This document shows, piece by piece, positions 57,346-64,000 of a DNA stretch of 64,000 nt. The notes under the pieces were generated by a model. It was not told the DNA's origin. It saw only the letters and a list, made by a program, of their open reading frames with translations, and made no database searches. How positions within the stretch are numbered: the first letter of the stretch is position 1; the number at the start of each line of letters is the position of its first letter. Source of the DNA: Acinetobacter lwoffii (GTDB taxonomy: Bacteria > Pseudomonadota > Gammaproteobacteria > Pseudomonadales > Moraxellaceae); NCBI RefSeq assembly GCF_019343495.1, contig NZ_CP072549.1, positions 1,922,001 to 1,986,000 on the forward strand. Reading direction: 5' to 3'. Position numbers and translations under genes: made by a program.

Positions 57346-58686
57346 ATGCAAAATTCAAAAAAATTAACATTAGCAGTTTTGATTCAGGCTGCTTTGGTTT
57401 CTACCGCTTTCGCTAGCGAGCAAAGCGAGTCTAAAGGTTTTGTAGAAGACGCTGAAGGTTCTGTACTTTTCCGTACCGGCTATTTGACTCGTGACTATAA
57501 AGGTACTAATCCAGGTACTGATACAAGTTCTTTTGCTCAAACAGCAATTGTAAAATTAGACTCTGGCTTTACTCAAGGTACTGTAGGCTTTGGTGCCGGT
57601 ATTATTGGCGATGCATCATTCAAATTGGGTGAAAACGGTCATACTGGCAATGGCATGATTCCTACCCACCCACAAGATAACGCGGATGGCACTAAAGACG
57701 CTTATGATCACTGGGCTCGTGGCGGTGCATATGTAAAAGCTCGTGTATCGAATACAACAGCAACTTATGGTACTCAGGTTTTAGACCTACCTGTACTTGC
57801 AAGTAATACAGCTCGCTTGGTTCCTGAATACTTCACAGGTGTGTTAGTTGAAAGTAATGAAATTGAAAACTTAAACTTAGTTGCTGGTAAATTCACTGAA
57901 AACCAGTATTCAAATCAAATCAATTCAGATGGTAACGAACTTGACCGTGCTGTAGTTTGGGGTGCGAAATATAAGTTTAATGATGCCTTAAACGCATCTT
58001 ATTATGGCGTAGATGTTAAGGATAAACTTGATCGTCATTATATCAATGCCAACTATAGCTATGCGTTAGCGAATGGTAGTACGTTAACCCATGATGTTAG
58101 TGGCTATCACACGAAATTCGCTAAAAATGCATCTACCTATTCGGCTACAGGAACTATTGCTAATCCTAATTATGGTACTGATGCTCTAGATGGAAGTATT
58201 GCAGGTACAGAAAAAACCAATGATATTTGGGCTGTATCAACTACTTATAATAAAGATGTCCATAACGTCATGTTAGCCTACCAGCAAAACTTTGGTGATA
58301 TTGGTTATGATTATGGTGGCAATGCTGACGGTGTACAAAGTATTTATCTACCAAACTCATATTTATCTGACTTTGTTGGTAATGATGAGAAATCGCTTGG
58401 CTTGCAATATAATTACAGCTTCAAGAACCATGGTCTTCCTGGTCTAAACTGGACTACTGCATTTGTATATGGCTGGGATATTGATGTTCGTGACCAAGAT
58501 AAAGAAGGCCAAGAACGCGAATTCTTTAACCAGGTGAAATACACAGTTCAATCTGGTTTTGCGAAAGACACCAGCTTACGCTTACGTCACTCTTATTATC
58601 GTGCAAATGATAGCTACAAATCTATTTACATGCCAGACACTAACGAATGGCGTATCTGGTTAGACATTCCTGTGAAATTATTCTAA
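57346..58686 (+). CDS. OprD-family outer-membrane porin
   Basis: 446 residues from ATG 57346 (AAGG 12 bp upstream); an in-frame TTG at 57325 is less likely. Signal peptide ends at AFA/SEQ. The 18-strand OprD pattern is marked by GFVEDAEGSVLFRTGYLTRDYKGTN and the family-typical GGAYVKARVSNTTATYGTQVLDLPVLASN. The C-terminus ends WLDIPVKLF, with the final Phe needed for BAM. OprD-type channels take up amino acids or aromatic acids; the substrate is unknown here. The codon usage is high-expression type (many A/T-ending optimal codons). Confidence 0.9.
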   Translation: MQNSKKLTLAVLIQAALVSTAFASEQSESKGFVEDAEGSVLFRTGYLTRDYKGTNPGTDTSSFAQTAIVKLDSGFTQGTVGFGAGIIGDASFKLGENGHTGNGMIPTHPQDNADGTKDAYDHWARGGAYVKARVSNTTATYGTQVLDLPVLASNTARLVPEYFTGVLVESNEIENLNLVAGKFTENQYSNQINSDGNELDRAVVWGAKYKFNDALNASYYGVDVKDKLDRHYINANYSYALANGSTLTHDVSGYHTKFAKNASTYSATGTIANPNYGTDALDGSIAGTEKTNDIWAVSTTYNKDVHNVMLAYQQNFGDIGYDYGGNADGVQSIYLPNSYLSDFVGNDEKSLGLQYNYSFKNHGLPGLNWTTAFVYGWDIDVRDQDKEGQEREFFNQVKYTVQSGFAKDTSLRLRHSYYRANDSYKSIYMPDTNEWRIWLDIPVKLF

Positions 58687-58706
58687 TTCACTCGAGTTTC
58701 AAGCCA

Positions 58707-58738
58707 TAAAAAAACCTGCACAATGTGCAGGTTTTTTT
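58707..58738. terminator. Terminator of the OprD porin and ppa
   Basis: ACCTGCACA and TGTGCAGGT pair between A7 and T7 runs. It can serve both convergent genes. Confidence 0.9.
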
Positions 58739-58781
58739 ATTCCAGGCTTTAAAAAGTTAAACCCTAGACGACAAAAAGCAA

Positions 58782-59318
58782 TTATTTATGTGCTTCTGCA
58801 TAAGCAGCAATTGAGTCCAGTACTTCTTGTTTCGCAACATCAGCACCTTCCCAACCACTGAGCTTGACCCATTTTCCTGGCTCTAAATCTTTGTAGTGCT
58901 GGAAGAAATGTTCGATCTGGCTAATCAACAATGGAGGAAGATCAGTATATTCCTGAACATCTTTGTAGATTGGAGTCAGTTTGTCATGTGGAACTGCAAC
59001 CAGTTTCGCATCAACACCACCGTCATCTTCCATGTTCAATTTACCGACAGGACGGCAACGAATCACAGAACCTGGCTCTACTGGATGAGGCGTTACCACC
59101 AGTACGTCTAATGGATCACCATCAAGCGATAGTGTGTTTGGTACATAACCGTAGTTTGCTGGGTAGAACATTGCTGTACCCATGAAACGGTCTACAAATA
59201 ACGCATCAGAATCTTTATCGATTTCGTATTTGATTGGTGCTGCATTTGCAGGAATTTCGATGATCACATAGATATCGTTTGGCGCATCTTTACCCGCTGG
59301 GATATTGCTGTAGCTCAT
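58782..59318 (-). CDS. ppa: Inorganic pyrophosphatase
   Basis: 178 residues from ATG 59318; the frame is open 15 codons upstream. Family I; the signature D-x-D-P-x-D is seen in [12 protein letters not shown]. Other active-site acids in [14 protein letters not shown] and [14 protein letters not shown]. It hydrolyses PPi and drives biosynthetic reactions. Monocistronic. Confidence 0.96.
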   Translation of the reverse strand: MSYSNIPAGKDAPNDIYVIIEIPANAAPIKYEIDKDSDALFVDRFMGTAMFYPANYGYVPNTLSLDGDPLDVLVVTPHPVEPGSVIRCRPVGKLNMEDDGGVDAKLVAVPHDKLTPIYKDVQEYTDLPPLLISQIEHFFQHYKDLEPGKWVKLSGWEGADVAKQEVLDSIAAYAEAHK

Positions 59319-59435
59319 AGCATCACTCTTTAACAAGTTATATCTTTTAAAAAACCGCGACAATTATAACGGTTTTTAAAGATTTTTTTGGATTTTAAAA
59401 TATCGAACTGTAAATATGTCCACAGACCTGATGAC

Positions 59436-59834
59436 TTAAACCAACTTGATGATCAGTAGTAATAAAGCCACCGGACATAACATCGAGAGCAACCATACAA
59501 TGGAGCGTAAAGTCGCCCAGTTGGCCAAATAGCAGATTCCGTACAACACACGAAAAACCAGATAAGCTACACCAAACGTCATCACTACATTTTGCGGCAC
59601 CACCATATATTCTGCCATTAAAATGGCAGCAATAAAGAGTGGCAAACTTTCAAAGCTATTCTGTTGGGCAGCATTGGCACGACTGGCCAAGCCTGAAGAC
59701 TTTTCTAAAAATGCCCGTGGGTTCTGATTGTCTTTGCTGCTGAAGCCTGCTGATTTTTTTGCAATCAATGTAAACACATAAGGCATAAGACAAGCGGCCA
59801 AAATGAGATAAATAACCCCACTAATGCTGTGCAT
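59436..59834 (-). CDS. MAPEG family membrane protein
   Basis: 132 residues with four hydrophobic helices. The MAPEG pattern includes RANAAQQNSFESLPLFIAAILMAEY (the conserved RA.NA..N..E stretch) and VLYGICYLANWATLRSIVW. Members include glutathione S-transferase-like enzymes, but most bacterial ones have unknown substrates. Start ATG 59834. The 117-bp gap to ppa holds no clear terminator. Confidence 0.88.
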   Translation of the reverse strand: MHSISGVIYLILAACLMPYVFTLIAKKSAGFSSKDNQNPRAFLEKSSGLASRANAAQQNSFESLPLFIAAILMAEYMVVPQNVVMTFGVAYLVFRVLYGICYLANWATLRSIVWLLSMLCPVALLLLIIKLV

Positions 59835-59934
59835 CTGTTTTTTCTCATGAAAATTTTATCTGTATCATAGCATGGCATTTCGTGAATAAATTTTGTTAAA
59901 TAGAGTGCTTTTTATTACTTGTTAAGGATTCACT

Positions 59935-60315
59935 ATGGTCGCGCCTGATCAAAATGAAATGTTCGATGTCCTCGAGAAACAACGCCAGCATCAACGTCAA
60001 GTGGATCGCGTATTAAAAATTGTCCTGCCGATTGTGGCATTTCTGATGGCTGTCATTTGTGCCAATATGAATATCTGGTCACCAATCTTCACCTTTGCCA
60101 TTTTATGGATTGCCTTTTATTTCGTCGGTATCAAGCGTATGCCTCTCTGGCACTGGCTGGTCGCGATTCTGGTGTATTGCTTGGTCGATAACATTCTAAG
60201 TTATGGCAGCTTTAATCAAACCGGATTTACTCGCCAGTTTGGCACCATGTTTATCTTCTTGGGAGTAGTTGGTGTAGGTCGTCCTTATTTTGATCGCTGG
60301 TTAATGAAAAAATAA
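59935..60315 (+). CDS. Small integral membrane protein, unknown function
   Basis: 126 residues with a charged 25-residue N-terminal region (QNEMFDVLEKQRQHQRQVD) that could be a short helix, then four hydrophobic helices (about 28-45, 48-65, 73-90, 103-118). I do not recognise a family. ATG follows AAGGATTCACT. It is divergent from the MAPEG gene across 100 bp and followed by a terminator shared with fadD. Confidence 0.7.
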   Translation: MVAPDQNEMFDVLEKQRQHQRQVDRVLKIVLPIVAFLMAVICANMNIWSPIFTFAILWIAFYFVGIKRMPLWHWLVAILVYCLVDNILSYGSFNQTGFTRQFGTMFIFLGVVGVGRPYFDRWLMKK

Positions 60316-60327
60316 AAAGTCCAAATC

Positions 60328-60356
60328 AAAAAAAGCGCCTGACGGCGCTTTTTTTC
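60328..60356. terminator. Convergent terminator
   Basis: AAAGCGCC and GGCGCTTT pair around TGAC between A7 and T7 runs. Shared by the small membrane protein gene and fadD. Confidence 0.9.
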
Positions 60357-60365
60357 TTATAGGTA

Positions 60366-62042
60366 TTAGGCTGTTTTACGTAAATCTTTACGCAGGATTT
60401 TACCTACGTTTGATTTTGGCAATTCATCCATAAACTCGACATAACGTGGACGTTTATAACCGGTCAGGTTTTCTTTCGCGAATGCTAAAACTTCTTCTGT
60501 GGTTAAAGACGGATCTTTTTTCACAACAAACAGTTTTGGCACTTCACCTGATTTTTCATCTGGTACACCAATCGCAGCCACTTCCAGTACTTTTGGATGA
60601 GTTGCTACAACCTCTTCAATCTCAGATGGATAGACGTTAAAACCAGACACTAGAATCATGTCTTTCTTACGATCTACAATTTTCACATAACCACGTGAAT
60701 CCATAACACCGATATCACCGGTACGGAAGAAGCCATTCACCATGACCTTTTCAGTTTCATCTGGACGGTTCCAGTAGCCTTTCATGACCTGAGGACCACG
60801 GATTGAAATTTCACCTTGCTCACCCAGTGGAACTTCATTGCCTTCATCATCCAGAATAGCCACTTCAGTCAATGGCAATGGAATGCCAATCGTGCCACTG
60901 AATTCTTCAGATGCAGGTGGGTTTGCTGTTGCCACCGGAGAAGTTTCAGACAAGCCATAACCTTCAACGATATTGGTTCCGGTAACTTTCTTCCATGCTG
61001 CTGCGGTAGAAGGAAGTACGGCCATACCGCCGCCCATCGCCATTTTCAATTTGCTATGATCAAGTTGCTTGAACTCTTCATTGTTTACCAGCGCATTGAA
61101 AAGTGTGTTCACTGCCGGGAAGAAAGTCGGCTGGTATTTACGTAGCTCTTTCATCACCGCAGGTAAATCACGCGGGTTTGGAATCAGAACATTCGCCTGA
61201 CCTTTGTACATCCCGTACAGTGCACATACCATGAATGCAAAGATATGATAAAGCGGCAAAGCACAGAAAATACGGTCATCTGGCTGACCATCTTGCGCAC
61301 CAAATTTACTCTGGAAGATGCCGTCACACTGCAGCATGTTCGCAACCAGGTTACGATGTGTCAGTTCAGCACCTTTAGATACACCCGTCGTACCACCTGT
61401 GTACTGAAGAACTGCAGTATCGCTAAGGGTTAATTCAGGGCGTTTATAGTTACTTGGATTAACTTTAGATAACGCCGCATTGAATCTCACATGGCCTGGA
61501 ATATCCCAAGCTGGAATTTGCTTGCGCACAGAACGCAGTACAAAGTTTACCAATGTTCCTTTCAAGGCACCCAGCATGTCACCGACAGAAGCCACTACAA
61601 CATGCTTCACCGGTGTTTTACCAATAATCGCCTGGTAAACAGATGCAAAGTTCTCAATAATCACCAGAACTTCAGCACCTGAGTCATTCAATTGATGCTC
61701 AAGTTCACGCGATGTGTAGAGTGGATTCACGTTGACCAATACCAAACCTGCGCGGAACACCCCAAGTGCCACAACCGGATACTGAAGAACGTTTGGCATC
61801 ATCACTGCCACACGTGAACCTTTTGCCAACCCCAAGCTTTGTAGATAAGTTGCAAACTTACGGCTCGCCTCTTCCAGTTCATTGAAAGTCATGGCCTTAT
61901 CCATAAAGATAAAGGCATCACGCGAGCCAAATTTTTGGAAATTACGCTCAAAAACATCTACTAGAGAAGTATTTTCTGCTGGTAATTCTACTGTTTCTGG
62001 AATCCCTGTTTTTTGGTATTCAGCAAACCAAATTTTTTCCAT
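60366..62042 (-). CDS. fadD: Long-chain fatty acid-CoA ligase FadD
   Basis: 558 residues from ATG 62042 (MEKIWFAEYQ aligns to E. coli MKKVWLNRYP); ATGs at 62051 and 62063 also exist. AMP-binding motifs are YTGGTTGVSKGA, GYGLSETSP and DRKKDMILVSGFNVYPSEIEEVV, and the catalytic lysine in KSNVGKILRKDLR. It activates long-chain fatty acids with ATP and CoA at the inner membrane. The length matches E. coli FadD (561). An inverted repeat lies about 90 bp upstream of the start. Confidence 0.95.
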   Translation of the reverse strand: MEKIWFAEYQKTGIPETVELPAENTSLVDVFERNFQKFGSRDAFIFMDKAMTFNELEEASRKFATYLQSLGLAKGSRVAVMMPNVLQYPVVALGVFRAGLVLVNVNPLYTSRELEHQLNDSGAEVLVIIENFASVYQAIIGKTPVKHVVVASVGDMLGALKGTLVNFVLRSVRKQIPAWDIPGHVRFNAALSKVNPSNYKRPELTLSDTAVLQYTGGTTGVSKGAELTHRNLVANMLQCDGIFQSKFGAQDGQPDDRIFCALPLYHIFAFMVCALYGMYKGQANVLIPNPRDLPAVMKELRKYQPTFFPAVNTLFNALVNNEEFKQLDHSKLKMAMGGGMAVLPSTAAAWKKVTGTNIVEGYGLSETSPVATANPPASEEFSGTIGIPLPLTEVAILDDEGNEVPLGEQGEISIRGPQVMKGYWNRPDETEKVMVNGFFRTGDIGVMDSRGYVKIVDRKKDMILVSGFNVYPSEIEEVVATHPKVLEVAAIGVPDEKSGEVPKLFVVKKDPSLTTEEVLAFAKENLTGYKRPRYVEFMDELPKSNVGKILRKDLRKTA

Positions 62043-62132
62043 AATGGCCATCTCTCCAATCATAATCCTTAGTATTTCAACTGTTTTTTTCAATATCACA
62101 CGCCATTTTTAGACTTGTATATGTGTAATATT

Positions 62133-62187
62133 GCATCCATCTTGTTGAATCGTTGTTCATATATAACGTATTTCGCAGGATGGATGC
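62133..62187. repeat. Inverted repeat between fadD and parC
   Basis: GCATCCATC (62133-62141) and GATGGATGC (62179-62187), nine perfect bases with a 37-nt gap. No U-run follows on either strand, so it is not a plain terminator. It might be a regulatory site for fadD. Confidence 0.35.
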
Positions 62188-62192
62188 TAGTC

Positions 62193-64000
62193 TTATCTTT
62201 GAATCAACAGTTTATTTGCTTTTTGATATCCGCGTGGTAAAAGCTGTCCTTTTGCACCGCGCTTACCGATATATTTGCGCAAATCATCCCCTTTTAATTT
62301 TAACTGCTGTTGTCCTGCAAGCACTTGAATTATTTCATCAAGCTTCAATAGTGTCATGGACAAAATTTGATCACCATCTTCAAGTTGTATCAATTTATTT
62401 CCTTTACCTTTGTTCAATACAGGTAATTCTGCTAAATCGACAATCAACAGACGTCCTGCTGAACTGAGCAGTGCAACATGTGTAGCATCTTCGAGCGGCT
62501 GCAGGTTCATGACCTCTGCCCCTTCAGATAAATTCAGGAAAGCTTTTCCGGCTTTGGCACTGGTATCCAGCTGCTTGGCCTGGGTTTTAAAGCCATAGCC
62601 TTTGTTGCTTGCTGCTAGAATTTCAGTTTCATCCTCTGCCACCAGAACCTGTTTAAAACCGACCCCGCTGCCTGGAGACAGTTTTGAACTGAGTGGTTCG
62701 CCGAGACCACGCGCAGATGGCAGCGTGTTGATGGCCAAGGCATAGCTACGCCCAGTGTCATCTAATACATAAACGCGTTGGTTGGATTTGCCCTGTGCAT
62801 GACTCAAATACTGATCACCAGCACGGAAATTCAGATTTTCTGCATCAACTTCATGGCCTTTGGCACAGCGAATCCAGCCAGCTTCTGATAACACCACCGT
62901 CACCGGATCGGCCGGCAACATTTCAGTTTCATTGATTGCAGCAGCTTCGGCACGCTGTACGATTGGCGAACGGCGATCATCACCAAATTTCTTGGCATCG
63001 TCTTTCAGTTCAGAAATAATCAGGCTTTTTAAAGATTCCGGATTGGCCAGTTGTTCACGAATTACTGCAGCTTTCGCTTCCAGCTCTTCCTGTTCGCGGC
63101 GCATTTCCATTTCTTCAAGCTTGGCCAAATGACGCAATTTCAGTTCCAGAATCGCTTCGGCCTGAATCTCGTCAATATTAAAACGCTGCATCAGTACCGG
63201 CTTGGGCTGATCTTCTTCACGAATAATCTGAATCACTTCGTCAATATTTAGATAAGCAATGATCAGACCACCAAGAATATGCAGGCGTTTTTCGATCTTG
63301 TTCAGATGATATTGCAGACGACGCGTTACCGTGGTTTTACGGATCTCAATCCATTCCAGTAAAATACGACGAATCGATTTCACCTGTGGACGGCCATCGG
63401 CACCAATCATGTTCATATTGACACGATAACTGGATTCCAGATCGGTGGTGGCAAACAAGTGACTCATCACCGATTCGGCATCAATACGATTCGAACGCAG
63501 AACAATCACTAAACGGGTTGGATTGGCATGATCCGATTCATCCCGTACATCGCTGACCAATGGCAGTTTTTTGGCCTGCATCTGATCGGCAATCTGGGTG
63601 ATAATTTTGGAACCGGACACCTGATAAGGCAGTTCGGTAATGATAATTTCGTTTTTATCGACGCTATAGACCGCACGCATGCGGTAGCTGCCACGACCTG
63701 TGGTTTGAATTTTTAACAGTTCAGCAGGCGGGGTAATAATTTCGGCTTTGGTCGGCAAATCTGGCGCAGGAATATATTCTGCGATTTTTTCATCGGTCAG
63801 GTTCGGATTACGAATCAGCGCAATCGTACCTTTAACTACTTCACGCAGGTTGTGTGGCGGAATGTCAGTGGCCATACCGACTGCAATGCCAGTGGTACCA
63901 TTTAGCAGGATATTCGGTACACGTGCCGGTAAGTTCACCGGTTCTTTCATCGAACCGTCAAAGTTGTCCTGCCATTCACAGGTGCCCTGTCCCAATTCAG
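62193..64000 (-). CDS. parC: DNA topoisomerase IV subunit A, 3' part
   Basis: About 602 C-terminal residues of ParC; the 5' part, with the catalytic tyrosine and quinolone-resistance region, lies beyond the window end. The visible part starts with [49 protein letters not shown], followed by the tower and coiled-coil domains ([24 protein letters not shown]). The C-terminal beta-pinwheel is shorter than in GyrA and has no clear GyrA-box (QRRGGKG), which favours ParC; the segment IQLEDGDQI is in its place. Decatenates daughter chromosomes together with ParE. Confidence 0.93.
   Translation of the reverse strand, partial: ELGQGTCEWQDNFDGSMKEPVNLPARVPNILLNGTTGIAVGMATDIPPHNLREVVKGTIALIRNPNLTDEKIAEYIPAPDLPTKAEIITPPAELLKIQTTGRGSYRMRAVYSVDKNEIIITELPYQVSGSKIITQIADQMQAKKLPLVSDVRDESDHANPTRLVIVLRSNRIDAESVMSHLFATTDLESSYRVNMNMIGADGRPQVKSIRRILLEWIEIRKTTVTRRLQYHLNKIEKRLHILGGLIIAYLNIDEVIQIIREEDQPKPVLMQRFNIDEIQAEAILELKLRHLAKLEEMEMRREQEELEAKAAVIREQLANPESLKSLIISELKDDAKKFGDDRRSPIVQRAEAAAINETEMLPADPVTVVLSEAGWIRCAKGHEVDAENLNFRAGDQYLSHAQGKSNQRVYVLDDTGRSYALAINTLPSARGLGEPLSSKLSPGSGVGFKQVLVAEDETEILAASNKGYGFKTQAKQLDTSAKAGKAFLNLSEGAEVMNLQPLEDATHVALLSSAGRLLIVDLAELPVLNKGKGNKLIQLEDGDQILSMTLLKLDEIIQVLAGQQQLKLKGDDLRKYIGKRGAKGQLLPRGYQKANKLLIQR

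Overview
This 64 kb window is a chromosomal segment of an Acinetobacter species (Gammaproteobacteria, Moraxellaceae). The evidence is the neighbourhoods (nrdR-ribD-methyltransferase-ribE, feoA-feoB-DUF6587, gacA-pilS-pilR, glnK-amtB next to comM), the protein sequences themselves, moderately AT-rich DNA with many short A/T-flanked terminators, and an ISAba125-type insertion sequence. The gene order in the second half agrees with what I remember of A. baumannii, but the species cannot be fixed from sequence alone. No tRNA, rRNA, CRISPR array, prophage or toxin-antitoxin pair was recognised. Nearly all the content is core genome, and the only mobile element is one IS30-family copy.

Layout. 1-4.4 kb: the end of coaE, a DMT-family transporter, rlmB, ppnP and recN. 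4.4-8.4 kb: a four-gene minus-strand envelope operon (COG3014 protein, YcfL-like lipoprotein, LpoB-like lipoprotein, CsgG-fold protein). 8.4-9.5 kb: a complete ISAba125-like element with a CGG target duplication. 9.6-13.3 kb: yqgE-ruvX, an AlkB-like dioxygenase and an ABC exporter. 13.4-15.7 kb: a membrane glycosyltransferase translationally coupled to a barrel-only outer-membrane protein. 16-19.5 kb: phoU, a TolC-family channel and an unknown lipoprotein. 19.6-25.2 kb: a TPP riboswitch controlling thiC, then nudF-cpdA, dksA-gluQ and a small zinc-ribbon protein. 25.2-27.8 kb: ftsW and murD. 27.9-30.4 kb: ferrous iron uptake (feoA-feoB-DUF6587) behind a probable Fur-controlled promoter. 30.5-35 kb: xerD, dsbC, hom, thrC. 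35-41.2 kb: pbpG, gacA-pilS-pilR and ctpA. 41.2-48.3 kb: gpmI, lptF-lptG, pepA-holC, a coiled-coil protein and a DedA protein. 48.4-52 kb: nrdR-ribD-DNA methyltransferase-ribE. 52-56.7 kb: glnK-amtB with a possible sigma-54 promoter, ubiK, comM and a TorF-type porin. 57.3-64 kb: an OprD-type porin, ppa, a MAPEG protein, a small membrane protein, fadD and the 3' part of parC.

Functional themes: envelope assembly (LpoB/CsgG cluster, LptFG, PbpG, FtsW/MurD, CtpA), nitrogen and iron acquisition, riboflavin, thiamine and threonine biosynthesis, and regulation of twitching and virulence traits (GacA, PilSR, DksA, CpdA). Start codons were often moved inward from the longest open frame to agree with Shine-Dalgarno sites, ATGA overlaps and family N-termini. 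Several genes start with GTG or TTG.

The points most worth a second look are: the adenine methyltransferase coupled to ribD, whose likely target GAATTC lies in the right inverted repeat of the insertion sequence on top of its outward -35 box; the uncharacterised CsgG/LpoB/YcfL/COG3014 operon; the glycosyltransferase plus barrel-only pair; a perfect 11-bp palindrome that appears to supply the ribosome-binding site of gluQ; and the alternative pairing available to the thiC riboswitch.
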